Positions 20,486 to 32,200 of a DNA stretch of 64,000 nt are shown in pieces (the stretch's first letter is position 1; each line of letters starts with the position of its first letter). The translations under genes and the position numbers were made by a program. The notes beneath the pieces were generated by a model, which ran no database searches, was not told where the DNA came from, and was given only the letters and a program-made list of their open reading frames with translations. The stretch is from Photobacterium salinisoli (GTDB lineage Bacteria > Pseudomonadota > Gammaproteobacteria > Enterobacterales > Vibrionaceae), in the NCBI RefSeq assembly GCF_003614885.1, contig NZ_QZMS01000013.1, positions 203,780 to 267,779 of the forward strand, in the 5' to 3' direction.

Positions 20486-23400
20486 TTATTGTTCAACCTG
20501 CTGCTTCAGTGCTGCAGGGACCTTAAACTCACCCGTAAAGCGCGATTGTTCTGTCACTGTGGGTGACTCTATCGGACCGCTGACGACATAGTTAATCTGG
20601 GTAAAGACATCCACTACAGGCGACAAGGCCGTCGAAATCGCAAACACGACTATGGCCGTCTGCGGTGCGACAGCAAACGCTGTCAGCACAGGGATGCCGG
20701 ATGTCAGATCAGGAATAAATTTCACTCTGGCATTCACTGTCTCATTAACCAGATTAGCACTTCCCTGAATGTACATATCCCCCGCCAATGCTTTCATTTC
20801 CACATCGTCCGTTTCAAAACGGCCATTTTCAATCCGTCCTGAGCCTTTGATGTAGTCAAAAGCCAGTCCGTCATCGAACACCCCGGTAAAGTCGAGCTGC
20901 ATCTTGCGCATGATAGAATCCAGGCTGAATAACCCCAGAATCCGGCCTGCACCGCCCACATCCCGGATCACCCCTTTGCCGGTTTCAGTCTTGAGCTCAC
21001 CGGTCAGGGTTTCACGGTGCATCGACCATGGCGCCCCTTGCCACTGAATCGAGGCATAACTGGTAAATCTGGCATCCTGGATCCCACCTGAGATCCCCAG
21101 CCGCCCCATCAGCTCCGAGCTGTCCTCACCGGCGATATCAAAGGCGACTTGAGTTTCATTCTGATACTGATTCATGGTCCAGTGACCATCCAGGCTCAGT
21201 GATGTAGTTCCGGAATCCAGTTGCAGCTCTTCCAGAATCAGCGTCTGGGCATCGCGCCGCAATCGGCCGCTTAATTCGCCCAGTCGGTATCCCTGCAGCC
21301 ACAAGTCTTTGATCTTGACGTTCATCTGCGGCAGGTAGGCCATCATGTTACGATCAAAATCCGTGACCGGCGGAATCGCTCGCTGAGGAACATACCTATG
21401 CTCAGCAGACAAGGTTTCCAGCGGTTTTTTATCTTCCGGTAAATTGAGATGAAGCTGCTCCAGGTTCACCGTCAGCGGTTTATAGTCAGGCCAGAAAAGC
21501 TCGCCGCTGACTTCGCGGCTGCCGAGCACCGCATGCCACTGCGTTGGCTGCTTACGCACCGCCAGATCCAGATTGTGCCAATTGAGCCCTGCCAGCTTAA
21601 GCTGCTCGATGCTGGCATTGATCCGTGTGGGCAAGGGCAGCGCAATACCGGTTTGTGCGGCCGGTCTGTGCTGCTGCTTCGCGATGATCTGTTGTACCAG
21701 GCTGTCCCAGGCATCAGCATCAATGCTGTTGGCCTGAATACGAATCCCGTGGCCTTTAGCCGGCAGTTTACGGCGCTCGGCGAGGCCGACTGTCAGTTCG
21801 CTGCGAACAATCCGCGGTTGTGATTGCAAGGCTATCTCAGCCCGGTACTGGGCATCCGGCACAGTGAGGCTGGCTTCAAGCCGGGAAGTGTTGCCGGAAG
21901 CCGTCAGTACCGCACTGGTGGGGCTTTGTGGCGTAAAGGCCAGCGGATAAGGCAGCTCACTGCGGATAGCAGCTAACGGCGCCTGAATAAAGACCTGATA
22001 TTTCAGCCCGGTATCATGCAGCACTACCCCGACATTACCGTGCCACCTGGCACTGCCGTGCAGCCTGGCCAGCAGTGGATCCTGCAAACGCTGCTGCAGC
22101 GAGGCAACCTGCCAGAACCCGACCAGATCCACATTAACCCGGTAACCGGCTTCGGCGTTCTCACCGTCAAAGCTGACGGTCAGAGGCTGGCCGAGCCAGT
22201 AGCCGGTTACGCCGTCCGCCGTTATCTGATCATTATCAAAATGAATGGTGCCTTTCACCTGGGTCAGAGGCAGCGACAGGCTTTCTATTGTCACCCGGTT
22301 ACTGTCAAGGCGGGCCTCACCCTGCGCTTTCACCTCACCGCCACTAAAGGGAATATCCAGTTGTAGTTTGGCAGCAACAGGCCCATCAACATTCACCGCC
22401 GACAGCGCCGCCCCGACCGAGTCCACCAGTGGCGTTGCCATCATATAGTCGCGAACCTGATCGCCTTCTGCACTGACATCAATGGCCAGCTTCAGGTGAC
22501 CTTCCGGGTGCAGCCAGGCATCTCCGACGACCCGCTCAGCAACAGCTTCTTTGGTTTTGGCATGGCTGGCATTGATCTGCATGCGATCATTGCGAAACCC
22601 CAGATTCAAATCAATGTCGGTCAGCTCTGGCCAGGCGGTATCGAAACTGAAACGCCCATTCTTAAGCGGCACGCTGATTTCAAAATTACCGTCATGGCGG
22701 GCATAAGGGAATGCAGGCAAATCGCCAAACCACAGTAACTGAGCATGATCAGACTGCCCGCCGCGGATGGCGGAAGACAGGTAATCCGTCAGTTCCTGCC
22801 CCATTGCCGGGCGGGGTAAATAGCGCCAGGCCGCGCCGGCATCTTTGACTTTGGTTTCGCCGTAAAAAGACAGCCAGGAAGGAGCCGCTTTCGGGAAATC
22901 AATCCGGAACTGGCCGTTCGCACTCAGATGCGGTGTACTCACCGACAGCGCATCGCTCCACAAACGCCATCCCTGTCCGTCCATTTTCCAGTAACCGCGG
23001 ATATCGGCCTGCTCTATCTCCATCGGAGCCTGGAAGACCTTGTCGTAGTCCAGTGTCTGCTTGCCGACATTGAGCGTTATCTCACCCTGCTGCCCGTCAC
23101 CGGCAACCTTGGCGTCCAGAGACGCAAAGGCGGGCAGGTACATCCACTGTTTGTTGGACACCCCATCCAATTCAAACGAAAAGCGCGGAAGCGCCAGTCC
23201 CTGTCCGGCCAGCCGGAGATCGCGCACCAAACCGGCAGGCTGCAGTGATTCAATGGCTTGCCGGCCTGCGTTGTCTTCGGGCAGCAAACTGGCTAACGGC
23301 GCCAGTCTGGCCAGATCAACACGGCCGACAGCCAGTTGCCAGAGTCCCGGGGATAAGGTGTTTTGCGGTGTTACCGGCTCAGAGATCGCCTGAACATTTT

Positions 23401-24403
23401 CCTGCGGCGCCAGCCAGTTGGCGGAAAAATCAAGGCGAGGCCAGGCTTGCTGATCGGTCGCCAGTACCAGTTTATGGCTGTCAAGACGCCAGCTGCGGCT
23501 TTCACCTTGCTGCTCCGGGGTAAGAGACAACATACCGCGAAGCAATGCCAGTTCGTGTTTGCGGCCGTTTTCCTGCCAGCGTATGTAAGAATCCAGAAAA
23601 CGGAGTTTACTGTTACTGAGCTGGCCATTATCAAGCGTCAGCCAGGCTTCTGCATTCAGCTGGCTGCCGGTGATTTTTTCCCCGCCCAGTACCGCCTGAT
23701 TGAGCCAGGGCGTCATCGACAGGTTCTTCGCCCGCGCATAAACCGTACCGGATAAATGTGGCAATCCTTGTGCGGCTGACAGGTTAGCGATCACTTTGAG
23801 CTGATTCAGGTTTGTGCCGGGAATACTGACAATCCCCTCGGCAAGGTGCATGTCGCCCTGACGATCCCATTTCAGCTCTTCCACTGCCACCGGCTGACGG
23901 TGACCGGCAGGAGAACTGACCATCAGGGTCGCATCATGAAGGGAGAATGTCCCCAGCTGAACAAAGAGCAACTGTTCCAGCCGGTTAACATCCAGCGGCT
24001 TATCCGCCTCAGCAGAACTGCCGCTGGCCGGAAACTGGGTGAGATCCAGCGTGAGTCCGGTCAGTTTTATATCACGGAAAACCGGTTTGAGGTTAAGCAC
24101 AGAGCGCCACAAGTCGACGTCAAAGTCGACCTCGCCAACCTGCACCATATCCTTACTGCTCTGGCCGATACTGACGCCGTGCAGCGCCATAACCGGGCCA
24201 AGATTATGCCAGCGCCCCTCAACCAGCTCGACGCTGATCTGCATATTGGCTTGCGCCGAGAGCCATTGCGTAATCGAAGCGCGGTAATCGTTCAGTTGCG
24301 GCAGCAGCAATCGCAACGTGGTGATTAACACTGCGCCGATGACCAGCAGAGTGAGCAGCGTCCATTTCAGGACGCGGGTCAGATTTATCAGCACAGATAA
24401 CAC
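20486..24403 (-). CDS. yhdP: YhdP, giant AsmA-like phospholipid-transport protein
   Basis: YhdP is an inner-membrane-anchored AsmA-like protein that, with TamB and YdbH, is proposed to form a hydrophobic bridge carrying phospholipid to the outer membrane. The 1305-aa protein has one N-terminal helix (about residues 14-33), a very long beta-rich periplasmic body (DUF3971) and the conserved AsmA C-terminal region, GRILGLFSLDSIMRK through ALAGDMYIQGSANL. The length is normal (about 1266 in E. coli). It starts 16 nt after rng. Confidence 0.95.
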   Translation of the reverse strand: MLSVLINLTRVLKWTLLTLLVIGAVLITTLRLLLPQLNDYRASITQWLSAQANMQISVELVEGRWHNLGPVMALHGVSIGQSSKDMVQVGEVDFDVDLWRSVLNLKPVFRDIKLTGLTLDLTQFPASGSSAEADKPLDVNRLEQLLFVQLGTFSLHDATLMVSSPAGHRQPVAVEELKWDRQGDMHLAEGIVSIPGTNLNQLKVIANLSAAQGLPHLSGTVYARAKNLSMTPWLNQAVLGGEKITGSQLNAEAWLTLDNGQLSNSKLRFLDSYIRWQENGRKHELALLRGMLSLTPEQQGESRSWRLDSHKLVLATDQQAWPRLDFSANWLAPQENVQAISEPVTPQNTLSPGLWQLAVGRVDLARLAPLASLLPEDNAGRQAIESLQPAGLVRDLRLAGQGLALPRFSFELDGVSNKQWMYLPAFASLDAKVAGDGQQGEITLNVGKQTLDYDKVFQAPMEIEQADIRGYWKMDGQGWRLWSDALSVSTPHLSANGQFRIDFPKAAPSWLSFYGETKVKDAGAAWRYLPRPAMGQELTDYLSSAIRGGQSDHAQLLWFGDLPAFPYARHDGNFEISVPLKNGRFSFDTAWPELTDIDLNLGFRNDRMQINASHAKTKEAVAERVVGDAWLHPEGHLKLAIDVSAEGDQVRDYMMATPLVDSVGAALSAVNVDGPVAAKLQLDIPFSGGEVKAQGEARLDSNRVTIESLSLPLTQVKGTIHFDNDQITADGVTGYWLGQPLTVSFDGENAEAGYRVNVDLVGFWQVASLQQRLQDPLLARLHGSARWHGNVGVVLHDTGLKYQVFIQAPLAAIRSELPYPLAFTPQSPTSAVLTASGNTSRLEASLTVPDAQYRAEIALQSQPRIVRSELTVGLAERRKLPAKGHGIRIQANSIDADAWDSLVQQIIAKQQHRPAAQTGIALPLPTRINASIEQLKLAGLNWHNLDLAVRKQPTQWHAVLGSREVSGELFWPDYKPLTVNLEQLHLNLPEDKKPLETLSAEHRYVPQRAIPPVTDFDRNMMAYLPQMNVKIKDLWLQGYRLGELSGRLRRDAQTLILEELQLDSGTTSLSLDGHWTMNQYQNETQVAFDIAGEDSSELMGRLGISGGIQDARFTSYASIQWQGAPWSMHRETLTGELKTETGKGVIRDVGGAGRILGLFSLDSIMRKMQLDFTGVFDDGLAFDYIKGSGRIENGRFETDDVEMKALAGDMYIQGSANLVNETVNARVKFIPDLTSGIPVLTAFAVAPQTAIVVFAISTALSPVVDVFTQINYVVSGPIESPTVTEQSRFTGEFKVPAALKQQVEQ

Positions 24404-24419
24404 GCCATTGCCTCAGGGT

Positions 24420-25889
24420 TTACATCATTACGACGTCAAACTGTTCTTGGTTATATAAAGGTTCGATTTTGACCTCAACCTGTTTACCGATGAAGACTTC
24501 CAGTTCTGCCAGTGCATGGTATTCCTCGCCGGCCAGTGTCTCCGCCACAGCAGGAGAGACATAAGCGACAAAACGATCAGCATCATAGGCCCGGTTGACA
24601 CGGGTAATTTCACGCAGAATTTCATAGCAGACGCTGTCGACTGTTTTCACTGTCCCGCGCCCTTCACAGGTTGGGCAGGTCCCGCACAGTACATGTTCAA
24701 TGCTTTCGCGGGTTCGCTTACGGGTCATCTCCACCAGCCCGAGCTGAGTAAAACCGTTGATATTGGTTTTCACCCTGTCGTGAGACAGCGCCTGCTCCAG
24801 AGCCGTCAACACCCGGCGCCTGTGCTCTTCAGAGGCCATATCGATAAAGTCGATGATAATAATGCCGCCAAGGTTGCGCAGGCGTAACTGACGTGCAATC
24901 GCTTTGGTAGCTTCAATATTGGTATTGAAGATAGTCTCTTCCAGGTTACGGCGACCGACAAACGCGCCGGTATTAATATCGACCGTTGTCATGGCTTCGG
25001 TCTGATCAATAATCAGATAACCGCCGGATTTCAGCTCCACTTTGCGATCCAGCGAACGCTGAATTTCATTTTCCGTATCATACAGATCGAAAATCGGCTG
25101 ATCGCCTGTGTAGCGAACCAGCTTATTGCTCAGTTCTGGCACGAACTCGTCGGTAAATTCTTTTAAATTTTCGAAAGCCAGGCGGGAGTCGACGTAAATA
25201 GAATCCAGTTCGGTGCCGACAAAATCGCGCAGGATGCGCTGCGCCAACCCAAGCTCACCGTACAGCATCGACTTGCTCTTATATTTTCCACGACGTTCCA
25301 GCACTTTTCGCCACAAATGCTTAAGAAATGCGGCATCCTGCGCCACTTCTGCTGATGATGCCCCTTCCGCAGCAGTGCGGATAATAAATCCGCCCAGCTC
25401 ATCACAGTGCTTGGTCACCAGATTTTTCAGGCGTTCACGCTCGCGCTCGCTTTCAATCCGCTGCGATACGCCGACATGGCTGGCACCGGGCATGAAAACC
25501 AGATAACGGGATGGCAGGGTGACATCTGTCGTCAGGCGGGCTCCTTTGGTTCCCAGCGGATCTTTCACCACCTGCACCACCAGATCCTGGCCCTGGCGCA
25601 CCAGTTCAGAAATATCTCTTACCTGAAACTGCTGTTTCTCATTTTCAGCCACACACTCGGTATGGGGAACAATATCGGACGCATGAAGGAAGGCCGCTTT
25701 ATCCAGCCCAATATCAACAAAAGCTGCCTGCATGCCAGGCAGTACACGGCTCACTTTCCCTTTGTAAATATTGCCAACAATGCCACGCTTGGATTCACGC
25801 TCAATATGGATTTCCTGGAGGTTGCCCCCTTCAATCATCGCCACACGGGTTTCACTGGGTGTCACATTGATAAGCAGCTCGGTACTCAT
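24420..25889 (-). CDS. rng: Ribonuclease G
   Basis: RNase G is a 5'-monophosphate-dependent endoribonuclease of the RNase E family, needed for 16S rRNA 5'-end maturation and decay of some mRNAs. The 489-aa protein has an S1 domain (about 35-125), the 5' sensor/RNase H-like region, the catalytic Asp residues in TVDINTGAFVG and IIIIDFIDM, and the Zn-link CGTCPTCEG. It lies 16 nt after maf and 16 nt before yhdP, and is part of the conserved mreBCD-maf-rng set. Confidence 0.97.
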   Translation of the reverse strand: MSTELLINVTPSETRVAMIEGGNLQEIHIERESKRGIVGNIYKGKVSRVLPGMQAAFVDIGLDKAAFLHASDIVPHTECVAENEKQQFQVRDISELVRQGQDLVVQVVKDPLGTKGARLTTDVTLPSRYLVFMPGASHVGVSQRIESERERERLKNLVTKHCDELGGFIIRTAAEGASSAEVAQDAAFLKHLWRKVLERRGKYKSKSMLYGELGLAQRILRDFVGTELDSIYVDSRLAFENLKEFTDEFVPELSNKLVRYTGDQPIFDLYDTENEIQRSLDRKVELKSGGYLIIDQTEAMTTVDINTGAFVGRRNLEETIFNTNIEATKAIARQLRLRNLGGIIIIDFIDMASEEHRRRVLTALEQALSHDRVKTNINGFTQLGLVEMTRKRTRESIEHVLCGTCPTCEGRGTVKTVDSVCYEILREITRVNRAYDADRFVAYVSPAVAETLAGEEYHALAELEVFIGKQVEVKIEPLYNQEQFDVVMM

Positions 25890-25905
25890 GGATGCCTCTG
25901 TTAAT

Positions 25906-26472
25906 TTAATTGGCTATAAATTCTCGGATCAGCGCATCGGTTTCCAGCAGCGGCAAGCCGACAACTGCATGGTAACTCCCTTCGATACGGGCAATGAATT
26001 TGCCGCCAATCCCCTGAATGGCATAACTGCCGGCTTTGTCTTTGGGTTCACCGCTTTGCCAGTAGTCCTGAATATCCTGGTCGGTCAGAGACCGGAACCA
26101 GACATCCGTCACAACCAGCTCTGTACGCTGACGATCTTGCGTGGCGACAGTGACAGCCGTCATGACCTGATGGCTTCGTCCGGATAATAACATGAGCATC
26201 TCGCGGCTGTGCGCGAAATCCCTCGGCTTTTCAAGAATCTGTCCGTCCACTACCACTATAGTGTCTGAACCGAGTACCGGCGTCTGACCGTCCGTTGCTG
26301 CCACCCCGGCCAGGGCTTTGTCCAGCGACAGACGCTGAACATACGCCTCCGGGGTTTCTCCTGCCTGATGCCGTTCTTCGACGTCGAGCGACAGGATATC
26401 GAAAGTGTAACCGAGTTGAGAGAGCAATTCTTTGCGACGGGGTGAACCGGATGCCAGATACAGTGTTGTCAT
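25906..26472 (-). CDS. yhdE: Maf-family nucleotide pyrophosphatase (YhdE type)
   Basis: YhdE-type Maf proteins hydrolyse dTTP, UTP and related nucleotides to monophosphates and are linked to septum inhibition. The 188-aa protein starts with the Maf P-loop-like signature LYLASGSPRRKELLSQLG, followed by EERHQAGETPEAYVQRLSLDKA, LGSDTIVVVDGQILEKP and GSYAIQGIGGKFI. This is the usual mreD-maf-rng neighbourhood. Confidence 0.95.
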   Translation of the reverse strand: MTTLYLASGSPRRKELLSQLGYTFDILSLDVEERHQAGETPEAYVQRLSLDKALAGVAATDGQTPVLGSDTIVVVDGQILEKPRDFAHSREMLMLLSGRSHQVMTAVTVATQDRQRTELVVTDVWFRSLTDQDIQDYWQSGEPKDKAGSYAIQGIGGKFIARIEGSYHAVVGLPLLETDALIREFIAN

Positions 26473-26493
26473 CTTGATCTTACCTAGAAAGAC

Positions 26494-26559
26494 GATAGCA
26501 CCAGCGCTTATCGTGCGAGCCGTATCACACCGTGCTATCCGGAGGGGACTGACGTCCCC
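26494..26559 (-). terminator. Two hairpins between mreD and maf
   Basis: Directly after the mreD stop, GGGGAC/GTCCCC (26544-26549 and 26554-26559, loop TGAC) forms a compact stem. Next to it GATAGCAC (26494-26501) and GTGCTATC (26532-26539) form an outer inverted repeat. Neither has a T-tract, so a partial or processing role is as likely as termination. Confidence 0.4.
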
Positions 26560-27048
26560 CTAACGTATTGAGAACTTACGGCGAATGCGCCGCAAAAACA
26601 GGAACAACCACGGCCAGAGGAGGAAGTTGAGTAACACGGCCCACAACCGGGTGGGATCAAATTCAATTTCGACCACCAGGTATTCTGCCCAGAACTCCAC
26701 CAGCTTGCCTGCCAGTGACAGTAAGGCAACTATCATGGCCTGCTGCCATAACGATAAGTTGCGCATGACCTGAAAATTCAGCGCCACGATATAGCAGAGT
26801 ACCGACATGGTCAGGCCACGAATACCCAGAGTGGAGCCCAGCAGCAGATCCCAGATCAGCCCCAGTACCAATGCCGTGCCGACATTCACCCGGTGTGGCA
26901 AGGCCAGTACCCAGTAAAACGCCACCAGCATGACCCAGGACGGGCGAAACGCTTCCAGCTGCCCGGGCCAGGGAGCGGCTTGCAGGATCAGCGCGACCAC
27001 AAACGACAACCATATCAGCAGAATGCCATTGGCTCGACTATCAACCAT
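26560..27048 (-). CDS. mreD: MreD, rod-shape determining membrane protein
   Basis: MreD is an integral membrane part of the elongasome that guides lateral wall synthesis. The 162-aa protein has about five hydrophobic segments and ends in a basic RRIRRKFSIR tail. The start is placed at 27048, overlapping the mreC stop by 8 nt, with GGAGA 8 nt upstream; the extra 43 residues of the longer frame lie inside mreC and are not MreD-like. Confidence 0.93.
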   Translation of the reverse strand: MVDSRANGILLIWLSFVVALILQAAPWPGQLEAFRPSWVMLVAFYWVLALPHRVNVGTALVLGLIWDLLLGSTLGIRGLTMSVLCYIVALNFQVMRNLSLWQQAMIVALLSLAGKLVEFWAEYLVVEIEFDPTRLWAVLLNFLLWPWLFLFLRRIRRKFSIR

Positions 27049-27904
27049 TGACCGGTTCTCCTGTAGTGACGGTATGCCTTTCTCTGTCTGTCGGCCAGAC
27101 CAGCAGTAAATAGCGCAAGCGGTCAAACTGTACCGTTGGCAAGGCTTTGATTTGCGCAAACGGGCGCTTATTATCAAACGAAAATTCTGTCACCCTGCCG
27201 ACCGGGTATCCTTCCGGATATCGTCCACCCAGACCTGAGGTCACCAGTAAATCGCCGACTTTGATATCGGTACTGCTGGGCACGTGTTCAAGCTGGATCT
27301 GATCCTGCTCACCACTGCCGGAGGCAATCACCCGGATATCGTTGCGTACTACCTGCACCGGAATGGCATGGGTGGGATCAATCAGCAGCAGCACGCGGCT
27401 GTTATGCGCGCCGACATAGGAAATCTGGCCAACAATACCTTTGTCATTGATCACTGGCTGGCCTTCATACACGCCATCGACACGGCCTTTATCTATCATG
27501 ACCTGATGGCTGTAAGGGTCAGAGTCGACAGCCATCACCTCTGCCACCATCTTGCGTTCGTCACGCACAAACGGTGAACCCAGCAACTCGCGGAGACGCT
27601 GGTTTTCCTGCTGTAACTGGTCAAGTAACAGCACATCGCTTTGCAGTACCAGAAGATCGCGCTTAAGCGCTTTGTTTTCTGCCAGTAATCGCTGATGAGA
27701 ACTCAGCTGACTGAAAAGACCATCCAGAATTTCACGCGGAAGGTTCGCTGCGTATTGCAAAGGGGCAACCGCAGAGTTAAGGACATAACGGACCTGGGCG
27801 AAAGCATCAAGACGGCTGTCGGCCAGCATAAGGCCGGCCGACAGTAACATGGCAAGAAACAGGCGCAGTTGCAGAGAAGGGCCTCTGCCAAAGATAGGTT
27901 TCAT
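27041..27904 (-). CDS. mreC: MreC, rod-shape determining protein
   Basis: MreC is a bitopic inner-membrane protein that links MreB filaments to PBP2/RodA in the periplasm. The 287-aa protein has an N-terminal helix (about residues 11-29), a coiled coil (about 65-105) and the beta domain with VMIDKGRVDGVYEGQPVINDKGIVGQI and a GGRYPEGYPVG segment. It starts 40 nt after mreB and overlaps mreD. Confidence 0.96.
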   Translation of the reverse strand: MKPIFGRGPSLQLRLFLAMLLSAGLMLADSRLDAFAQVRYVLNSAVAPLQYAANLPREILDGLFSQLSSHQRLLAENKALKRDLLVLQSDVLLLDQLQQENQRLRELLGSPFVRDERKMVAEVMAVDSDPYSHQVMIDKGRVDGVYEGQPVINDKGIVGQISYVGAHNSRVLLLIDPTHAIPVQVVRNDIRVIASGSGEQDQIQLEHVPSSTDIKVGDLLVTSGLGGRYPEGYPVGRVTEFSFDNKRPFAQIKALPTVQFDRLRYLLLVWPTDRERHTVTTGEPVNG

Positions 27905-27944
27905 GTAACACTATGACCTGTTTGGATGTTTGCCGGGGTAGACA

Positions 27945-29296
<1,352 letters not shown>

Positions 29297-32200
29297 CTAA
29301 TTTGAATGGATGAATGGATTCATATTCCTTTCACCGCGGTAAATCACCCTATCGTTACCTCGGTAGATACCAAAAGTTACCAGGGCGGAGGGGTTTTCGT
29401 CACCCTGGTCCCGCCAGTTGTACAGCAACCAGGGCTGGGATTCGCTGCCGGCATGGGTGCCTGATCCTGAGTCAGTGACGGGGTTTTCCCCGCTAATAGC
29501 AACAGGCGGTTCGGTCACCAGTTTTTGCCAGAAGCGCACCTGTTCGCGAGATCCCCCTTCTGTGGCATAAAGATCGCCCGATGTTGAACGCCCCTCTTCC
29601 ACCTTGATATCACCGACAGATGCAGTGATCGCATTCGTAGTGGGATTGGTGATGCCCTGCCTGAAGTACAGCTGGCCATTAAATACCGAGTCATGATCGT
29701 CGCCGTTGGTGACGAACTGGCCGGCATTCCAGTACTCCAACAGCACAGGTATATTGATCTTCTCACCTTCCCGGCCCACGGCGTCTTCCAGCCGCATCCG
29801 GCCGTAACGGGCGTGAATGTCACCGGCCAGTGCAGCGGCGGTTTCCGGCGTGGCGCCGTTCTGCTCATAGACACTCAGCGGTTTAGCTGAAAAATCGCTG
29901 CAGCCACGGGTCGCGCAATCATGTCGAGATTCTACGACCAGACCAAAATCCACCGGGTACGGCCCGTCCGGTTCGGTCACGTTTGGGTTCGTGCTGCTCA
30001 CCACACGTAACAATGCCAGCGTGTCGGTGCTGATGGTTTGAATAGCTTTATCCCAGTGCTGATAACTCAGGTTCTCAGACAACCGGCTGGTCAGGTTGTT
30101 GGCATCGCTCCCTGTCGCACCCGCATTAACGGCGCGTAACTGCAGCGATTCTTTATAATCGTCGGCAAAATAGCCGTAGTTTTGGGTTAACCCGCCCTGT
30201 CTGTTTTTCGCCTCGACGGTGGCCGAGAGGGAGAACGGCTGCCCCATGTAGGTAAAGTTGCCGTAAGCATCGCTGACCGCACTCTCTTTGATTGAAAAAT
30301 AGGCCGGATAGAAACGCCCCAGCTGTCCGACACCCTGAGCCACTGGCATGCCGAGATAATCGGCATCGGCCTGCAGCCACAGACTGCCGACTTCGCTCCA
30401 GCTCAGGTTATTAACCACCAAACCATTTTCTGCGTCCAAAGAACGGATGAATTCATATGTCTGGGCACCACTCAGCACTCCAGCAACGGCCCCTGTATCC
30501 GATGGCGTTGCGGGTTTATTGGGAATTGACAACTGAATCGGCGCTGTCACCAGTCCAGAGACGGAATAGTAATTCGGTGTGGTTAACTGATTACACCAGG
30601 CTGAAGTGGTAGTCCGGATATCATTGATACCGTCTCCACTTTGATCCGGCATCACTGCATCTTCCGTCCAGATCACAGGTTTAAAGGTAACTGAGAATTT
30701 ATCACCCGCCGCCGCAAAGCCCGGTCCGCTGCCGGACGTACCGGAGAAGTCTGTCTTTCCATTTTCAGAGGTCACATCACAGAGCGCGAACGTATAAGGT
30801 CGGGATAGCAAGACCGCTGTGCCGTTTAAGCCGGACCAATCCCCCTGATGATCATCACAATCCGTTGCTCCGGCCGGGCAGTCTTCCGGCTGCCACTCGT
30901 TATCGGCCAGCTCGACACTGATTTCGCCTGCGTCGTTATACTGCACAGGGACTGTCGCCCGGCCTTGGGTAAAGGTCAGCGTGGCCGTCACATTACCGGC
31001 TTCAGTCACCGTCTGACCATTGAGCAACAGCGGGCGCGTGCCCGAATTCGGCCTGACATAATCCAGACCGGTAAAGCGCAATGATTTAGCTTCGCTGCCG
31101 GTCTTGCCGTAATCTTCAATGACCTCACATTGGGCACCATTAGAGGCAACTGCTTCAATCAATAAAGAATCCGGTTTACCGGCAGTCAGTTCTTTGGCTG
31201 TACCGCTATTAATGCGAAAACCGTACGGCGCAAAACGATAAGGGCCAGCATTCGCTGTCAGTAATTGATTTCCCGGTGTCAGAACCGAGGCCGCAACCTG
31301 AACATCACCAACCAAATGGCTTTGCAGATACAGAGTCACTGCCCCGCCATTGATTGGAATCGAAGATGAACTGGTCTCACAACTGCCGTTTTCAGATACC
31401 GCCCAGCACACCTCACCGTTTGATGTGGAGGATGGCGACACATTCAGATTCCCGACAAAAGAAGTATCTATTATCCCGTTTTTCAGCACAGTGAAATCGA
31501 CCGGGATTCGCTCGCAGGTCAGGCCGTAAGCCGTGCTCGGAGAAATCACCAGTTCGTAGTTGTCGTTGGGGATCACATCCTCACAAACCCCCTCAGCTGA
31601 GACATTACTGGTTTTACTCATGAAGACATTTTTCGCGATCACAGCCCCCATTATGGTTGCAGGAATCTGGGATAAATCGCTGTTCCAGCTAAAATCGGAA
31701 TCCAGAATGACATTATTTTCGGAATAGACCAGTCCGTTAAAGGAGGCCATGCCTGTAATGTGAATGCTTGCATCGCCACCAACTCCCGCAAGAAAAAAGT
31801 CTTCCGGGATACCATTATGATTAATGAGTGCCTGATTATTGATTTGAAGTCGATTGACATACAGTTTTACTTTTGCGCCAGTGACAACATCAAGTACAGC
31901 CGAACCATTTAGAGTCAGTTGTTTTATCCAATAAGTGCCACTGCTGAAACGTATCACAGTATTATTACTTCCAGCCTCCATCCCCCCATAATTACCCGGT
32001 TCGATATCATGCACTTGATTGTCATAATATGACTTGTATCCATTTCCAGGATCGGGTTCAGGAAATGAATCAGGCATAGGTATCGGGTCGACAATCAAGC
32101 TAGGGTCAATCTGACACTTCCAACTTTGCCCTTTTGCCGTGCATGAATGATCAGACAAACCACTGCCATCATTAATGGCTGCAAAGCCCAATTTAAAATC

